Counted from the first letter of the stretch, positions 33,049 through 42,854 are shown. The stretch: 64,000 nucleotides of DNA from PALSA-1004 sp041483135 (GCA_041483135.1 JBGPFE010000013.1:32251-96250), one strand, 5' to 3'. Notes: generated from the sequence alone by a model not told the origin. Translations and numbers: made by a program.

Positions 33049-34455
33049 ATGCCTCTAGCACTTGAGCTCGCCAGGCGCATCAACGCGCTCTCTTACCAGG
33101 ATCTGCCGCCGCCGGCCGTGCACTGGGCCAAGGTCGGCATCCTCGATACGGTCGGCGTCACGCTGGCCGGCAGCAGCGACCCGGGCACGCGCATTCTCGA
33201 GCAGGTGCTCGTTGCAGCGCCAGGCCCGGCGCTGGTTTTCGGCAGCGCCCGGCGCGTCAATGCACTCGACGCGGCGCTGATCAACGGCACGGCATCGCAC
33301 GCGCTTGACTTCGACGACTGCAACAACACGCTGGGCGGCCACCCGTCGGCGCCGATACTGTCGGCGTTGTTCGCGCTTGCCGAGCAAACCGGCGCGAGCG
33401 GCCGCGATTTCATCGCCGCCTATGTCGCCGGTTTCGAAACCGAATGCAAAATCTCGCTAGGCGTCAATTTCTACCAGTACACCCGCGGCTGGCATCCGAC
33501 CGCGACGATCGGCGTGTTCGGCGCCGCCGCCGCATGCGCGCGCCTTCTGCGTTTAAGCGATGAACAAACCGCGACCGCGCTCGCGATCGCGGCATCGTTC
33601 GCCTCAGGCATCAAATCCAACTTCGGCACCATGGTGAAGCCGCTGCACGTCGGCCACTGCGCGCGCAACGGCCTGTTCGCGGCGCTGCTTGCGCGCGACG
33701 ACTTCACCGCGAGCCCGGTCGCGTTCGAGCACAAGCAGGGCTATTTCGAGGTATTCAACGGCGCCGGCAATTACGATGCGGCGAAAATACTGCCGGCGTG
33801 GGGCAAACCGTGGGACATCGTCGAGCCCGGCATCGCGATCAAGCAGTACCCGTGCTGCGGCAGCACGCATCCGGCGATCGACGCGATGCTGGCGCTCGTG
33901 CGCGAACACGACCTCAAGCCGGAACAAGTGGAACGCATCGAGTCGTGGACGCATGCGCGGCGGCTCGAGCACACCAACCGGCCCGACCCGCAAAGCACGA
34001 TCGACGCCAAATTCAGCGTACAGTATTGCCTCGCGCGCGCGCTCGCCGACCGCAAGGTCGTTATCGAGCACTTCGAGGGCGATGCCTACAAAAACGCGCA
34101 GATCCGCGCGCTGATGGCGCGCATCCACGCCGCGCCGTACGCGACCGCGCAGTTTCCGGCCGACAATCACTTCGGCGCAGAAATCGGGTTAATGCTGCGC
34201 AACGGCACTGTGCACGCGAAAAAAGTCGATCAGCCGTTCGGCCGCACCTCGGCGAACCCGCTCCCGCCCGAATTGCTCAAGGAAAAATTCGTCAACTGCG
34301 CGCGGCGCGCGCTGCCCGAATCGAACGTCGCGCGGCTGCATGCCGAAATCGGCAGGTTCGAGCAGATCAAGGACGTGCGCGAACTGACGGCGCTCGCCGC
34401 GCCACAGCAGAAAAACATCGCACGCGTCAAAGCAGCCGCGGGCCGGACGCGATAA
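33049..34455 (+). CDS. MmgE/PrpD family protein
   Basis: A 468-residue homologue of 2-methylcitrate dehydratase and cis-aconitate decarboxylase/iminodisuccinate-type enzymes. Typical blocks are ASHALDFDDCNNTLGGHPSAP, CARNGLFAALLARDDF, and KQYPCCGSTHPAIDAM. The family acts on polycarboxylic acids by elimination or epimerisation; the precise reaction cannot be assigned. It is one of two non-identical copies in the cluster (the other at 37107). Confidence 0.92.
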   Translation: MPLALELARRINALSYQDLPPPAVHWAKVGILDTVGVTLAGSSDPGTRILEQVLVAAPGPALVFGSARRVNALDAALINGTASHALDFDDCNNTLGGHPSAPILSALFALAEQTGASGRDFIAAYVAGFETECKISLGVNFYQYTRGWHPTATIGVFGAAAACARLLRLSDEQTATALAIAASFASGIKSNFGTMVKPLHVGHCARNGLFAALLARDDFTASPVAFEHKQGYFEVFNGAGNYDAAKILPAWGKPWDIVEPGIAIKQYPCCGSTHPAIDAMLALVREHDLKPEQVERIESWTHARRLEHTNRPDPQSTIDAKFSVQYCLARALADRKVVIEHFEGDAYKNAQIRALMARIHAAPYATAQFPADNHFGAEIGLMLRNGTVHAKKVDQPFGRTSANPLPPELLKEKFVNCARRALPESNVARLHAEIGRFEQIKDVRELTALAAPQQKNIARVKAAAGRTR

Positions 34456-34461
34456 ACAGGA

Positions 34462-35430
34462 TCAGTCGATCTTGGCGCCCGAAGCCTTCGCGATCGGGCC
34501 CCACTTGTCGTATTCGGCCTTCAGAAACACCGCGAACTGCTCGGGCGTACCGGGTATCGGATCGGCGCCGCGCGCGACGAGCTTCTGGCGGATATCGGGA
34601 TCGCCGAGCGTTTTGGCGAAAATTTCATTGAGCCTGGCGATCACCTCCGGCGGTGTCCTGGCCGCAACCTGAATCCCGTACCAGTTGACGGCCTCCACCT
34701 TCGGCAACCCCTGTTCCGTCATCGTCGGCAGATTCGGGAACAGCGGCGAGCGCTTCGGCGCGGCGATCGCGAGCGCGCGCAGCCGGCCGCTCTGCACGTG
34801 CGGCTGCAGCACCGGCAGATCGGCGATCAGACCCATCACCTGGCCGCCGACCGTGTTCGTAACCGCGGGCGCGGCGCCGTTGAAGGGCACGTGCAGAATG
34901 TTCGCCTTGGTTTCCATTTTCAGCAGCTCCTGCGCGAGATGCGGCAGTCCGCCGCTGCCGGTCGAGGCGAGCGTGATCTCACCCGGCCGCGCCTTCGCCA
35001 TCGCGATCAGCTCCTTGACGTTCTTGACGGGAACCGAGGGATGCACCACCAGCAGCTCGGGCGTGCTGGTGACCAGCGTCACTGCCACGAGGTCGTGTTG
35101 CGCGTCATACGGCATCTTGGGATAGAGGTGCGGGTTGATCGTCGCGGTGCCCGTGCTGATGAGGATCATCGTGTAGCCGTCGGGCGCCGACTTGGCGACG
35201 AGGTCAGCGCCGATCATGCCGTTGGCGCCGGCACGGTTGTCGATGATCACCTGCTGGCCGGCGACCTCGGAAAGCTTAGGCCCGAGGAGCCGTGCCACGA
35301 TGTCGATCGGCCCGCCGGCGGGGAATCCGACCACGATCCTGAGCGGCTTCGAAGGATAACCCTGTGCAAGAGCATGCTGGCTCAACCCCAACGCTAACCA
35401 TATCAAGACACCACGCATTAACGCCTTCAT
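34462..35430 (-). CDS. Bug/TctC-family periplasmic solute receptor (opposite strand)
   Basis: A 322-residue receptor on the minus strand, convergent with the MmgE/PrpD gene by six bases. Start ATG 35430 is chosen because CGGAGG lies seven bases upstream; an ATG two codons earlier touches the Shine-Dalgarno itself. Signal peptide KALMRGVLIWLALGLSQHALA is followed by YPSKPLRIVVGFPAGGPID and VIIDNRAGANGMIG. The opposite orientation means it is transcribed separately from the rest of the cluster. Confidence 0.92.
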   Translation of the reverse strand: MKALMRGVLIWLALGLSQHALAQGYPSKPLRIVVGFPAGGPIDIVARLLGPKLSEVAGQQVIIDNRAGANGMIGADLVAKSAPDGYTMILISTGTATINPHLYPKMPYDAQHDLVAVTLVTSTPELLVVHPSVPVKNVKELIAMAKARPGEITLASTGSGGLPHLAQELLKMETKANILHVPFNGAAPAVTNTVGGQVMGLIADLPVLQPHVQSGRLRALAIAAPKRSPLFPNLPTMTEQGLPKVEAVNWYGIQVAARTPPEVIARLNEIFAKTLGDPDIRQKLVARGADPIPGTPEQFAVFLKAEYDKWGPIAKASGAKID

Positions 35431-35610
35431 AGCCATCCTCCGGTTGAACGGGTCTGCCGGCACGGGCCGGCGGGTTTGTTTTTGCGCAGTGATTGTGCGG
35501 CATGCACGACGTAAACTCAACTATCGCGGCAGACATTCATCGCCTTGACAGTGCGCGAGCACACGTCCTAAAGTTCGGTCTCCCTTCATGGCTTTTCTTC
35601 CGGCAAAAAA

Positions 35611-37095
35611 ATGACCGCGCAATACGACGTGATCGTGGTCGGCAAAGGCAACGCCGCGCTGTGCGCCGCCATTTCCGCGCGCGAGAACGGCGCCAAAGTT
35701 TTGATGCTCGAGGCCGCGCCCGAAGAGGAATCCGGCGGCAACAGCCGCTTTGCCGGCGGCGTGATGCGCTTTGCGTACGAGTCGGTCGAGGATCTCAAGC
35801 GCGTGACCGAGCTCACTGAAGAGGAAATCGCCGCGAGCGACTTCGGCACCAACACGAAAGAAGAGTTCTTCGACGACCTGTACCGGCTCACGAGCTACCG
35901 CACCGACGCCGACCTGTCGGAAATTCTCGTCACGCAGAGCCTCGACACGATGGCGTGGCTGCGCAGCAAGGGCGCGCGCTTCGTGCCGAATTACGGGCGG
36001 CAATCGGGCATGGTCAACGGCAAGCGCAAGTTTTTCGGCCGGATGCCGATCGAAGTGTCGGGTGGCGGCGCCGGGCTCGTGCAGTACCTCGATGCGACTG
36101 CGAAAAAATCCGGCATCGACGTGTTCTACGACACGCGCGTGGCGGCGCTGATTTACGACGGCGAGCGCGTGCTCGGCGTGCGCGCCCAGCAGAAAGGCAA
36201 GTCCATCGAGCTGCGCGCCAAATCGGTGGTACTCGCGTGCGGCGGCTTCGAAGCCAACCCCGAATGGCGCACGCGCTATCTCGGCCCGGGCTGGGAGCTT
36301 GCCAAGGTGCGCGGCACGCGCTTCAACGTCGGCGACGGCCTGCGCATGGCGCTTGACATCGGCGCCGCGCCCTACGGCAACTGGTCGGGATGCCACGCGA
36401 CTGGCTGGGACCGCTACGCGCCGGAATTCGGGGACGTCAACGTCGGCGACCAGTTCCAGAAGCACAGCTACATCTTCGGCCTGCTGATCAACGCCGACGG
36501 CAGGCGCTTCGTCGACGAAGGCGCCGACTTTCACTCGTTCACCTACGCCAAATACGGCGGCGCGGTGCTGCAGCAGCCGGGCCAGTTCGCGTGGCAGGTG
36601 TTCGACTCCAAGGTCAAGCACCTGCTGCGCTCCGAATACCGCATCAAGTTCGTGACCAAAGTCAGCGCGAACACGCTCGAGGCGCTCGCGCCGCAGCTCG
36701 AAGGCGTGAACGCGGAAGGTTTTCTCAAGACCGTGCGCGACTACAACGCCGTGGTAAAAAAGGATGTGCCGTTCGACCACACGATCAAGGACGGCAAATG
36801 CACGGTCGGTATCGAGCCGCCTAAGACGAACTGGGCGCAGCCGCTCGATACGCCGCCGTTCGACGCCTATGCGACGACGTGCGGCATCACGTTCACGTTC
36901 GGGGGCCTGCGCATCGACCGCGAAACCGGCCAGGTGCTCGACGTGCACTTCCACAAGATCCCCGGCCTCTACTGCGCGGGCGAGATGGTCGGCGGGCTCT
37001 TCTATTTCAACTACCCGAGCGGCACCGGCCTTGTTTCCGGCGCGGTGTTCGGCCGCATTGCCGGCCGCGGTGCGGCAGCGGCCGCCAAATCATAA
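35611..37095 (+). CDS. FAD-dependent dehydrogenase resembling tricarballylate dehydrogenase TcuA
   Basis: A 494-residue flavoprotein of the fumarate reductase/succinate dehydrogenase flavoprotein superfamily. The FAD motif YDVIVVGKGNAALCAAISA is at the N-terminus, ESGGNSRFAGGVMRFAY follows, and the C-terminal FGGLRIDRETGQVLD, GLYCAGEMVGGLFYFNYPSG resemble TcuA, which oxidises tricarballylate to cis-aconitate. No TcuB or TcuC partner is adjacent. Its start is 180 bases from the divergent Bug gene and MmgE/PrpD follows by 11 bases. A different polycarboxylate substrate is equally likely. Confidence 0.87.
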   Translation: MTAQYDVIVVGKGNAALCAAISARENGAKVLMLEAAPEEESGGNSRFAGGVMRFAYESVEDLKRVTELTEEEIAASDFGTNTKEEFFDDLYRLTSYRTDADLSEILVTQSLDTMAWLRSKGARFVPNYGRQSGMVNGKRKFFGRMPIEVSGGGAGLVQYLDATAKKSGIDVFYDTRVAALIYDGERVLGVRAQQKGKSIELRAKSVVLACGGFEANPEWRTRYLGPGWELAKVRGTRFNVGDGLRMALDIGAAPYGNWSGCHATGWDRYAPEFGDVNVGDQFQKHSYIFGLLINADGRRFVDEGADFHSFTYAKYGGAVLQQPGQFAWQVFDSKVKHLLRSEYRIKFVTKVSANTLEALAPQLEGVNAEGFLKTVRDYNAVVKKDVPFDHTIKDGKCTVGIEPPKTNWAQPLDTPPFDAYATTCGITFTFGGLRIDRETGQVLDVHFHKIPGLYCAGEMVGGLFYFNYPSGTGLVSGAVFGRIAGRGAAAAAKS

Positions 37096-37106
37096 GGGCA
37101 CGGCCA

Positions 37107-38507
37107 ATGAGCCACGAAGCAGCCTCGGATAATCGGTACACGCGCGGCATCGCCGAATTCGTTTCCGCATTGCGCTACGAGGCGATTCCGCCGGAAGTCA
37201 TCGAACGCATCAAGCTCCTGATGCTCGATTCGCTCGGTTGCGCGCTTTACGGCGCCGATCTCGAATGGAGCCGCATTCTGCAACAACGGCTTGGTGAGCT
37301 CGACACGACGCAGGCCTGCGCGGTGTGGGGCACCCGGCAAAAACTCTCCGCTCCGCACGCCGCGCTCGTCAATGGCACGCAGGTGCAGGGCTTCGAGCTC
37401 GACGACGTGCACCGCCAGGGCGTGCTGCACGTCGGCGCCGTGGTGCTGCCGGCGCTGATCGCCATCGCCGAAATCAGGCCCGGCATGAGCGGCAGGGAAT
37501 TCCTGGCCGCCGCGGTCGCGGGCTACGAGATCGGGCCGCGCGTCGGCATCTGCATGGGCCCCGAGCACATTTCGCAGGGCTGGCATTCGGGCGCGACGCT
37601 CGGCGTGTTTTCCGCCGCCGCAGGCGCTGCGCGCGGATTGAAGCTCGACGCCGGTAAAACGGTGCACGCGCTCGGCATCGCCGGCACGCAAGCTGCGGGG
37701 CTGATGGCGGCGCAGTTCGGCGCAATGGTGAAGCGCATGCACGCGGGCCGCTCGTCGCAAAGCGGGCTCTACGGTGCGCTGCTCGCCGAGGCGGGTTTCA
37801 CCGGAATCGTCAATGTGCTCGAAAGCGAATACGGCGGCTTCTGCACCACGTTCTCGCGCTCGACCGACCGCTTCAAGCTCGACGAGCTCACCGCGGGCTT
37901 TGGCACCGTATGGCAGACGATGGGTGTGGCGCTGAAGTTTTACGCGTGCGTCGGCACCAACCACACCACGCTCGACGCGCTGCGCGACATGCGGCAGGAG
38001 CACCCGTTCAAGGCCGACGACGTCAAAAAGATCATCGTGCACGGCTCGCAGGTGACGGCGAGCCACGTCGGCTGGAAATACGTGCCGCAAGGGCTGACCT
38101 CGGCGCAGCTCAACATGCCCTATTGCGTCGCCACCTGGCTCATCGAGGACGACTGTTTCGTCGACCAGTTCACCGAGGACAAGGTCGCCGATCCGGCGCG
38201 CATGGCGCTCGCCGAAAAAGTCGAGGTGCTGCACGATCCGGCGATTACCGCCAAGGGCTCGAAATTCCGCCATCTGGTGCGCGTCGAAGTGCACCTGAAA
38301 GACGGCATGAAAATGGAGCGCACCGTCGAATACGCGCGCGGCAGCGAAAAGAAATTCGCGTCCGCCGCAGAGGTAGTCGAGAAATTCGAGAAGCTCGCGA
38401 CCCACACCCTGCCGCGGCCGCAGGTCGGGCAGCTGCGCGACGCGATGCTCAGGCTCGAAACCGTTAAAGATGCGTCGCAGCTTGCGCGACTCATGGTAAA
38501 AGTCTGA
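37107..38507 (+). CDS. MmgE/PrpD family protein (second copy)
   Basis: A 466-residue paralogue of the protein at 33049, clearly divergent in sequence. It has the family blocks VQGFELDDVHRQGVLHVGAV, KRMHAGRSSQSGLYGALLA and ACVGTNHTTLDALRDM. Only 11 bases separate it from the TcuA-like gene, which suggests consecutive steps on one substrate: oxidation to an unsaturated acid, then hydration, dehydration or decarboxylation. The reaction order is inference. Confidence 0.92.
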   Translation: MSHEAASDNRYTRGIAEFVSALRYEAIPPEVIERIKLLMLDSLGCALYGADLEWSRILQQRLGELDTTQACAVWGTRQKLSAPHAALVNGTQVQGFELDDVHRQGVLHVGAVVLPALIAIAEIRPGMSGREFLAAAVAGYEIGPRVGICMGPEHISQGWHSGATLGVFSAAAGAARGLKLDAGKTVHALGIAGTQAAGLMAAQFGAMVKRMHAGRSSQSGLYGALLAEAGFTGIVNVLESEYGGFCTTFSRSTDRFKLDELTAGFGTVWQTMGVALKFYACVGTNHTTLDALRDMRQEHPFKADDVKKIIVHGSQVTASHVGWKYVPQGLTSAQLNMPYCVATWLIEDDCFVDQFTEDKVADPARMALAEKVEVLHDPAITAKGSKFRHLVRVEVHLKDGMKMERTVEYARGSEKKFASAAEVVEKFEKLATHTLPRPQVGQLRDAMLRLETVKDASQLARLMVKV

Positions 38508-38540
38508 CGCGCAGCGGCAGCCATCCGCAAAGAAACCATC

Positions 38541-39638
38541 GTGTCGTTCCTCCGACTATTGCCTGCATTCGCACTGATCGTCGGCCCGAGCTGCGCGATC
38601 GCGCAGGATTATCCAGTCAGACCAATCCGGCTCATCGTGCCGCTGGCAAAAGGCGGCGCGCCCGGACACGTTAGCCGCAGGCCCGTTCGCGGGCAGGGCG
38701 CGCAGTCCGCCGGGTTCTTCACGGTGGCGGCTATTACCACACAACCCTATCCAACCAGACCAATCCGGCTCATCGTGCCGCTGGCAGCCGGCGGCGGCAT
38801 GGACACCGTCGCACGCGGCATCGCGCTCAAGCTCAACGAAAGTCTCGGCCAGGCCGTGGTGGTGGACAACCGGGGCGGCAGTGGCGGCAGCATCGGCGCG
38901 GAACTCGTCGCGCACGCTGCGCCCGACGGCTACACGCTGCTTATGATGAGCGCGACGGCAGTCATCCATCCGCTCATGTACAAGGCGCAATACGATCCTA
39001 TGCGCGATTTCACACCGGTATCGCAGGTGACGACCCAGCCCTATGTGATCGTGGTCAATCCGGCCGTTCCGGTAACTTCAGTGGCCGAGCTGATCGCCTA
39101 TGCGAAGTCGAATCCCGCCAAGCTCAACTACGCTTCCGCCGGGAACGGCAGCCTGATCCATCTGGCGAGCGAGCTGTTCAAATCGATGACCGGCATCCAG
39201 ATGGTCCACGTGCCGTACAAAGGCATCGGCGCCGCGTATCCTGACCTCATCGGCGGCCACATCCAGATAATCTTCGCGAGCATCATCTCCGCCATGCCGC
39301 AGATCCAATCGCTGAGATTGAGGGCTCTGGCGGTCACCGGCGCCCAACGCGCAAAATCGCTGCCCGATTTGCCGACGGTCGCCGAGGCCGGTGTGCCGGG
39401 ATTTGCGGTCACCCAATGGTACGGCGTGCAGGCGCCGGCGGGCACGCCGAGGCCCGTCGTGGAACGCCTTAACCGGGAAATCATCAAAGCGTTGCAGCTC
39501 ACGGAGGTCGTTGCGCGTCTCGCCGGCGACGGCGCGGAGGCCGCTGGCGGCACGCCGCAGCAATTCGCAGCCCTCATCAAAGCCGAGCGTGAAAAGTGGG
39601 CACGCGTCATCAAAGAGGCCGGCATTCGTGGTGACTGA
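38541..39638 (+). CDS. Bug/TctC-family receptor with duplicated N-terminal segment
   Basis: A 365-residue receptor starting GTG 38541, longer than its paralogues by about 40 residues. The extra length is an internal duplication: the mature start YPVRPIRLIVPLAKGG (about residue 24) is repeated as YPTRPIRLIVPLAAGGG (about residue 69), separated by a Gly/Arg-rich stretch that matches no Bug segment. The rest is normal (VVVDNRGGSGGSIG, HVPYKGIGAAYPDLIGG). It may be a recombination product whose folding or export is altered, or the start may be internal. Confidence 0.85.
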   Translation: MSFLRLLPAFALIVGPSCAIAQDYPVRPIRLIVPLAKGGAPGHVSRRPVRGQGAQSAGFFTVAAITTQPYPTRPIRLIVPLAAGGGMDTVARGIALKLNESLGQAVVVDNRGGSGGSIGAELVAHAAPDGYTLLMMSATAVIHPLMYKAQYDPMRDFTPVSQVTTQPYVIVVNPAVPVTSVAELIAYAKSNPAKLNYASAGNGSLIHLASELFKSMTGIQMVHVPYKGIGAAYPDLIGGHIQIIFASIISAMPQIQSLRLRALAVTGAQRAKSLPDLPTVAEAGVPGFAVTQWYGVQAPAGTPRPVVERLNREIIKALQLTEVVARLAGDGAEAAGGTPQQFAALIKAEREKWARVIKEAGIRGD

Positions 39639-39718
39639 ACGCGGCGAATAACGGCGCGGCGGGTTGGCGCGTTGCGCCGGTTCGTCTAGACTTTGCGAGC
39701 TAAACGGAGGGGTTGATC

Positions 39719-40474
39719 ATGGTACACGCAATGACCAGCGCGCAAGCGCTACCAGGCCGCCGCATCATTAAATCCAGGGGCACCGGCGAGGAACACTGGC
39801 GCACCGACTTTCTCGGGCTGCGCTCCGACGGACAAATGAAGAACGAGCCGCAGGCTTTCCTGATCGAAATGAGCCCGAACGAGACGATCGTGCCGCATTT
39901 TCACGAAGTCGACCAGTTTCAGGTGTTCGTGGCCGGCGGCGGCGGCCTGGGCCGCAACAATGAAGTTGCGCATCCGATCGCCGTGCACTATGCCGATCAT
40001 CACACCGGCTACGGCCCGATCAATGCCGGCCCGCAGGGATTCTCCTATTTCACCTTGCGTGCAAAAACCGATTCGGGCGCCGTCTACCTGCACCAGCCCG
40101 GATACCGTGAGAAGCTCAAGCCAAGCAAAAAGCGTCATCATCTCGCGCCTGTCACTTTGAGCACGGAACCCGTGCTGCTGAACCGCAGCAGCGTCGCGCT
40201 GGAACCGCTTATCGAGGGCCAGCAGAAAGAAACCGACGGTCTCGGCGCGTTCATGCTGCGCTTGGGACCGAACATGCGGACGGCCGGCCCCGACCCGCGC
40301 GGCACCGGTGGCCAGTATTACCTGGTCGCGAACGGCAGCCTCGAATGCAACGGCAAAAGCTATCCTGCGTGGTCGACCGTTTTCATAGACCCGGCCGAAG
40401 CGCCCCTCGAAGTGCGCGCCGGACCGCAAGGCCTCGAAGCCCTGATCCTGCAATACCCGCGTCGCGACGCGTGA
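39719..40474 (+). CDS. Cupin-like protein of unknown function
   Basis: A 251-residue cytosolic protein. ATG 39719 is taken because GGAGGGG precedes it by six bases. The block NETIVPHFHEVDQFQVFVAGGG resembles a cupin first motif with metal-binding His and Glu, and a second half (MRTAGPDPRGTGGQYYLVANG) looks like a second barrel. The ligand or reaction is unknown. Its stop overlaps the GTG start of the next Bug gene, so the two are coupled. Confidence 0.7.
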   Translation: MVHAMTSAQALPGRRIIKSRGTGEEHWRTDFLGLRSDGQMKNEPQAFLIEMSPNETIVPHFHEVDQFQVFVAGGGGLGRNNEVAHPIAVHYADHHTGYGPINAGPQGFSYFTLRAKTDSGAVYLHQPGYREKLKPSKKRHHLAPVTLSTEPVLLNRSSVALEPLIEGQQKETDGLGAFMLRLGPNMRTAGPDPRGTGGQYYLVANGSLECNGKSYPAWSTVFIDPAEAPLEVRAGPQGLEALILQYPRRDA

Positions 40475-41481
40475 CCGAGTACGCCGCCTCGTTGCTGCCG
40501 CGGCTCGCTCAAGCGCTGCTTGCGGCAGTATTCATTGCGCCTATCCCGCACGCCGCCGGCGCTCCCGCGTCGGCCACCGCGCAGCCCGCCGCGCAATCGA
40601 TCCACGTCATCGTGCCATTTATCAACGGCGGCATCGCCGACAGCGTGGCGCAGATCGTCGTCAATAAGCTCAACGAGACGGCGCGCCGGCAATTTGAGAT
40701 CGCGAATCGGCCCGGCGACGATGGTCGTTTCGGCGCCGAGGTCGCCGCCAAAGCGCGCCCCGACGGTTACACGCTGCTGTTTGCGCCGATCGCCAACTAT
40801 GCGGCGGCGATGGCCCTGCACACAACGCTGCATTTCGATCTGCTCGCCGACTTCGCACCGGTGACACTGGTCGCCAATGCGCCGCACGTGCTCGTATCAC
40901 ATCCATCGCTGCCGCTGAAAACAGTCAAGCAGATTATCGCGCTCGCGAAGTCCAGGCCGGGACAAATCCGGTGGGCATCGCACGGCAAAATCTCGCTGTC
41001 GCAACTCGAGAAGGAAATGTTCGGGAATCTGACCGATACCCGGACCGAGAGCGTGCCGTTCAGGAACAGCAGCGATGCCCTGCCCGAACTGCTCACCGGC
41101 AACGTCGATCTCTTGTTCGACAGCATCGCCGCCGCGCTGCCTCATATCAAATCGGGCAGGCTGCACGGCATCGCGGTCGCCGGTGCGAAACGCTCGCCCG
41201 CGCTGCCTCGGTTGCCGACCGTGGCGGAAGCCGGCGTGAAGGGATTCGAGGCCGATTACTGGTATGGGATGCTCGCGCCGGACGGCGTGGACAGGTCCGT
41301 CATCAGCAGGCTTAACGGCGATTTCGCGAAGGCCGTCAACGCCGGTGACGTCAGGGACCGCCTGCTGTTTTATGGCATCGAGACGCGCAGCAGCTCGCCA
41401 GGCGAGGTCGCGAAAATCATGCGCGAAGAGATCGCCAAATGGGCAAAAGTGGTCAAGTACGCCGGCATCAAGCCCGAATAG
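40471..41481 (+). CDS. Bug/TctC-family solute receptor, divergent
   Basis: A 336-residue receptor from GTG 40471 (GTGA overlap with the cupin-like gene). Signal peptide LPRLAQALLAAVFIAPIPHAAG is followed by IHVIVPFINGGIADSVAQIV, where the usual PGGGTD of the ligand loop is replaced by INGGIAD. FEIANRPGDDGRFGAEVAAK stands in place of DNRAGANG. It is the most divergent of the five receptors, suggesting a different ligand. Confidence 0.88.
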   Translation: MTEYAASLLPRLAQALLAAVFIAPIPHAAGAPASATAQPAAQSIHVIVPFINGGIADSVAQIVVNKLNETARRQFEIANRPGDDGRFGAEVAAKARPDGYTLLFAPIANYAAAMALHTTLHFDLLADFAPVTLVANAPHVLVSHPSLPLKTVKQIIALAKSRPGQIRWASHGKISLSQLEKEMFGNLTDTRTESVPFRNSSDALPELLTGNVDLLFDSIAAALPHIKSGRLHGIAVAGAKRSPALPRLPTVAEAGVKGFEADYWYGMLAPDGVDRSVISRLNGDFAKAVNAGDVRDRLLFYGIETRSSSPGEVAKIMREEIAKWAKVVKYAGIKPE

Positions 41482-41498
41482 CACGCTAGAATCGCGTT

Positions 41499-42773
41499 GT
41501 GCCGGCCGAAACGGAAAAAATGAGGGAAGACGCCCGCAACGCGGTCAACCGCGTCGATCAGCAGCGCTTGTGGCAACGCCACATGGAAATGGCGCGGATC
41601 GGCGCGATTCCGCGGGACGGCGTCAATCGCGCCGCGCTGTCCGGGGAGGACATCGCCGCGCGCAGGCTGCTTTTGTCGTGGGCGAAGCAGCGCAACTTTG
41701 CGGTCAGCGTCGACGGCATCGGCAATCTGTTCCTGCGGCGCGCGGGCTCCGACCCTGACGCCGCACCGGTGATGACCGGCAGCCACATGGACAGCCAGCC
41801 GCGCGGCGGCCGCTTCGACGGCATCTACGGCGTGCTCGCCGGGCTCGAAGCGCTCGAAGCGATGGAAGAAGCCGGCGTGCGCACGCGGCGTCCGATCGAG
41901 GTCGTGGCGTGGACCAATGAAGAAGGCGGCCGCTTCCAGCCGTGCACGATGGGCTCGATGGTGTTCACCGGCGCACGGCCGCTGACAGAGGTGCTCGACG
42001 TCACGGACAACGACGGCATCAAGCTGCGCGACGCGCTGGCCGAGACGCTCGCGGCCACGCCGGAAGCGAAAAAACGCGAATTCAAAATGCCGGCTGCGAG
42101 CTACATCGAGGCCCACATCGAGCAAGGACCGCTGCTTGAAAATGCCGGCAAGACCATCGGCGTCGTCACCGGCATCCAGGGGCTGCGCTGGTTCAATATC
42201 GAAGTGTTGGGCAAGACCGACCACGCCGGCACCACGCCGCTCGGCCTGCGCAAGGATGCGGTGCGCGATGCGATAGCCATCATCAATGCGCTTGCCGAGC
42301 TCGCGCATGACCCCGGCGATGTCACGCGCTTCACCGTCGGCCGCATGCTGGTGACGCCGAACTCGCCGAATTCGGTCGCGAGCCACGTGTTGTTCTCGGT
42401 CGATCTGCGCCATCCCGACCCCAAGCGCATCCGCGAGCTTGGCGAGGCGGTCGGGCCGCTCGCGCGCAAGGCTGCGCAATTCTGCGACGTGAAAGTTACG
42501 CCGACGCTGCACGACGATCCGTGCGTGTTCGACGCCAGCATCACCGCCGCGATCGAAGCCGCAGCAAAAAATCTCGCCCTTCCGCACCTGCGGCTGCCGT
42601 CGGGTGCGAGCCACGACGCGATGTACATGGCACGCGTGTGCCCGACCGGCATGATTTTCGTGCCGTGCGAGAAAGGCATCAGCCACAACGAAGCGGAAAA
42701 CGCCAAGCCCGCGGACCTCGCCGCCGGCGCGCGCGTGCTGACTGCTGCGCTGCTCGAACTCGCGAACCGCTGA
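41499..42773 (+). CDS. M20-family N-carbamoyl-amino-acid amidohydrolase/hydantoinase-type enzyme
   Basis: A 424-residue zinc/manganese amidohydrolase of the N-carbamoyl-L-amino-acid hydrolase / ureidoglycolate/allantoate amidohydrolase group. Metal ligands are recognisable in MTGSHMDSQPRGGRFDG (His96, Asp107) and WTNEEGGRF (Glu141/142). The dimerisation domain includes GKTDHAGTTPLGLRKD, and the C-terminal HNEAE is typical. GTG 41499 is the likely start, with ATG 41520 also possible. It lies 17 bases after the last Bug gene. Substrate unknown. Confidence 0.9.
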   Translation: MPAETEKMREDARNAVNRVDQQRLWQRHMEMARIGAIPRDGVNRAALSGEDIAARRLLLSWAKQRNFAVSVDGIGNLFLRRAGSDPDAAPVMTGSHMDSQPRGGRFDGIYGVLAGLEALEAMEEAGVRTRRPIEVVAWTNEEGGRFQPCTMGSMVFTGARPLTEVLDVTDNDGIKLRDALAETLAATPEAKKREFKMPAASYIEAHIEQGPLLENAGKTIGVVTGIQGLRWFNIEVLGKTDHAGTTPLGLRKDAVRDAIAIINALAELAHDPGDVTRFTVGRMLVTPNSPNSVASHVLFSVDLRHPDPKRIRELGEAVGPLARKAAQFCDVKVTPTLHDDPCVFDASITAAIEAAAKNLALPHLRLPSGASHDAMYMARVCPTGMIFVPCEKGISHNEAENAKPADLAAGARVLTAALLELANR

Positions 42774-42854
42774 CCGGCGGCCGGCCGTCGATCTCCAGCG
42801 ACGAACGCCGTGTCGCGTGTGATAAAATAACGCCTCAATCAATCGCGGATCGCC

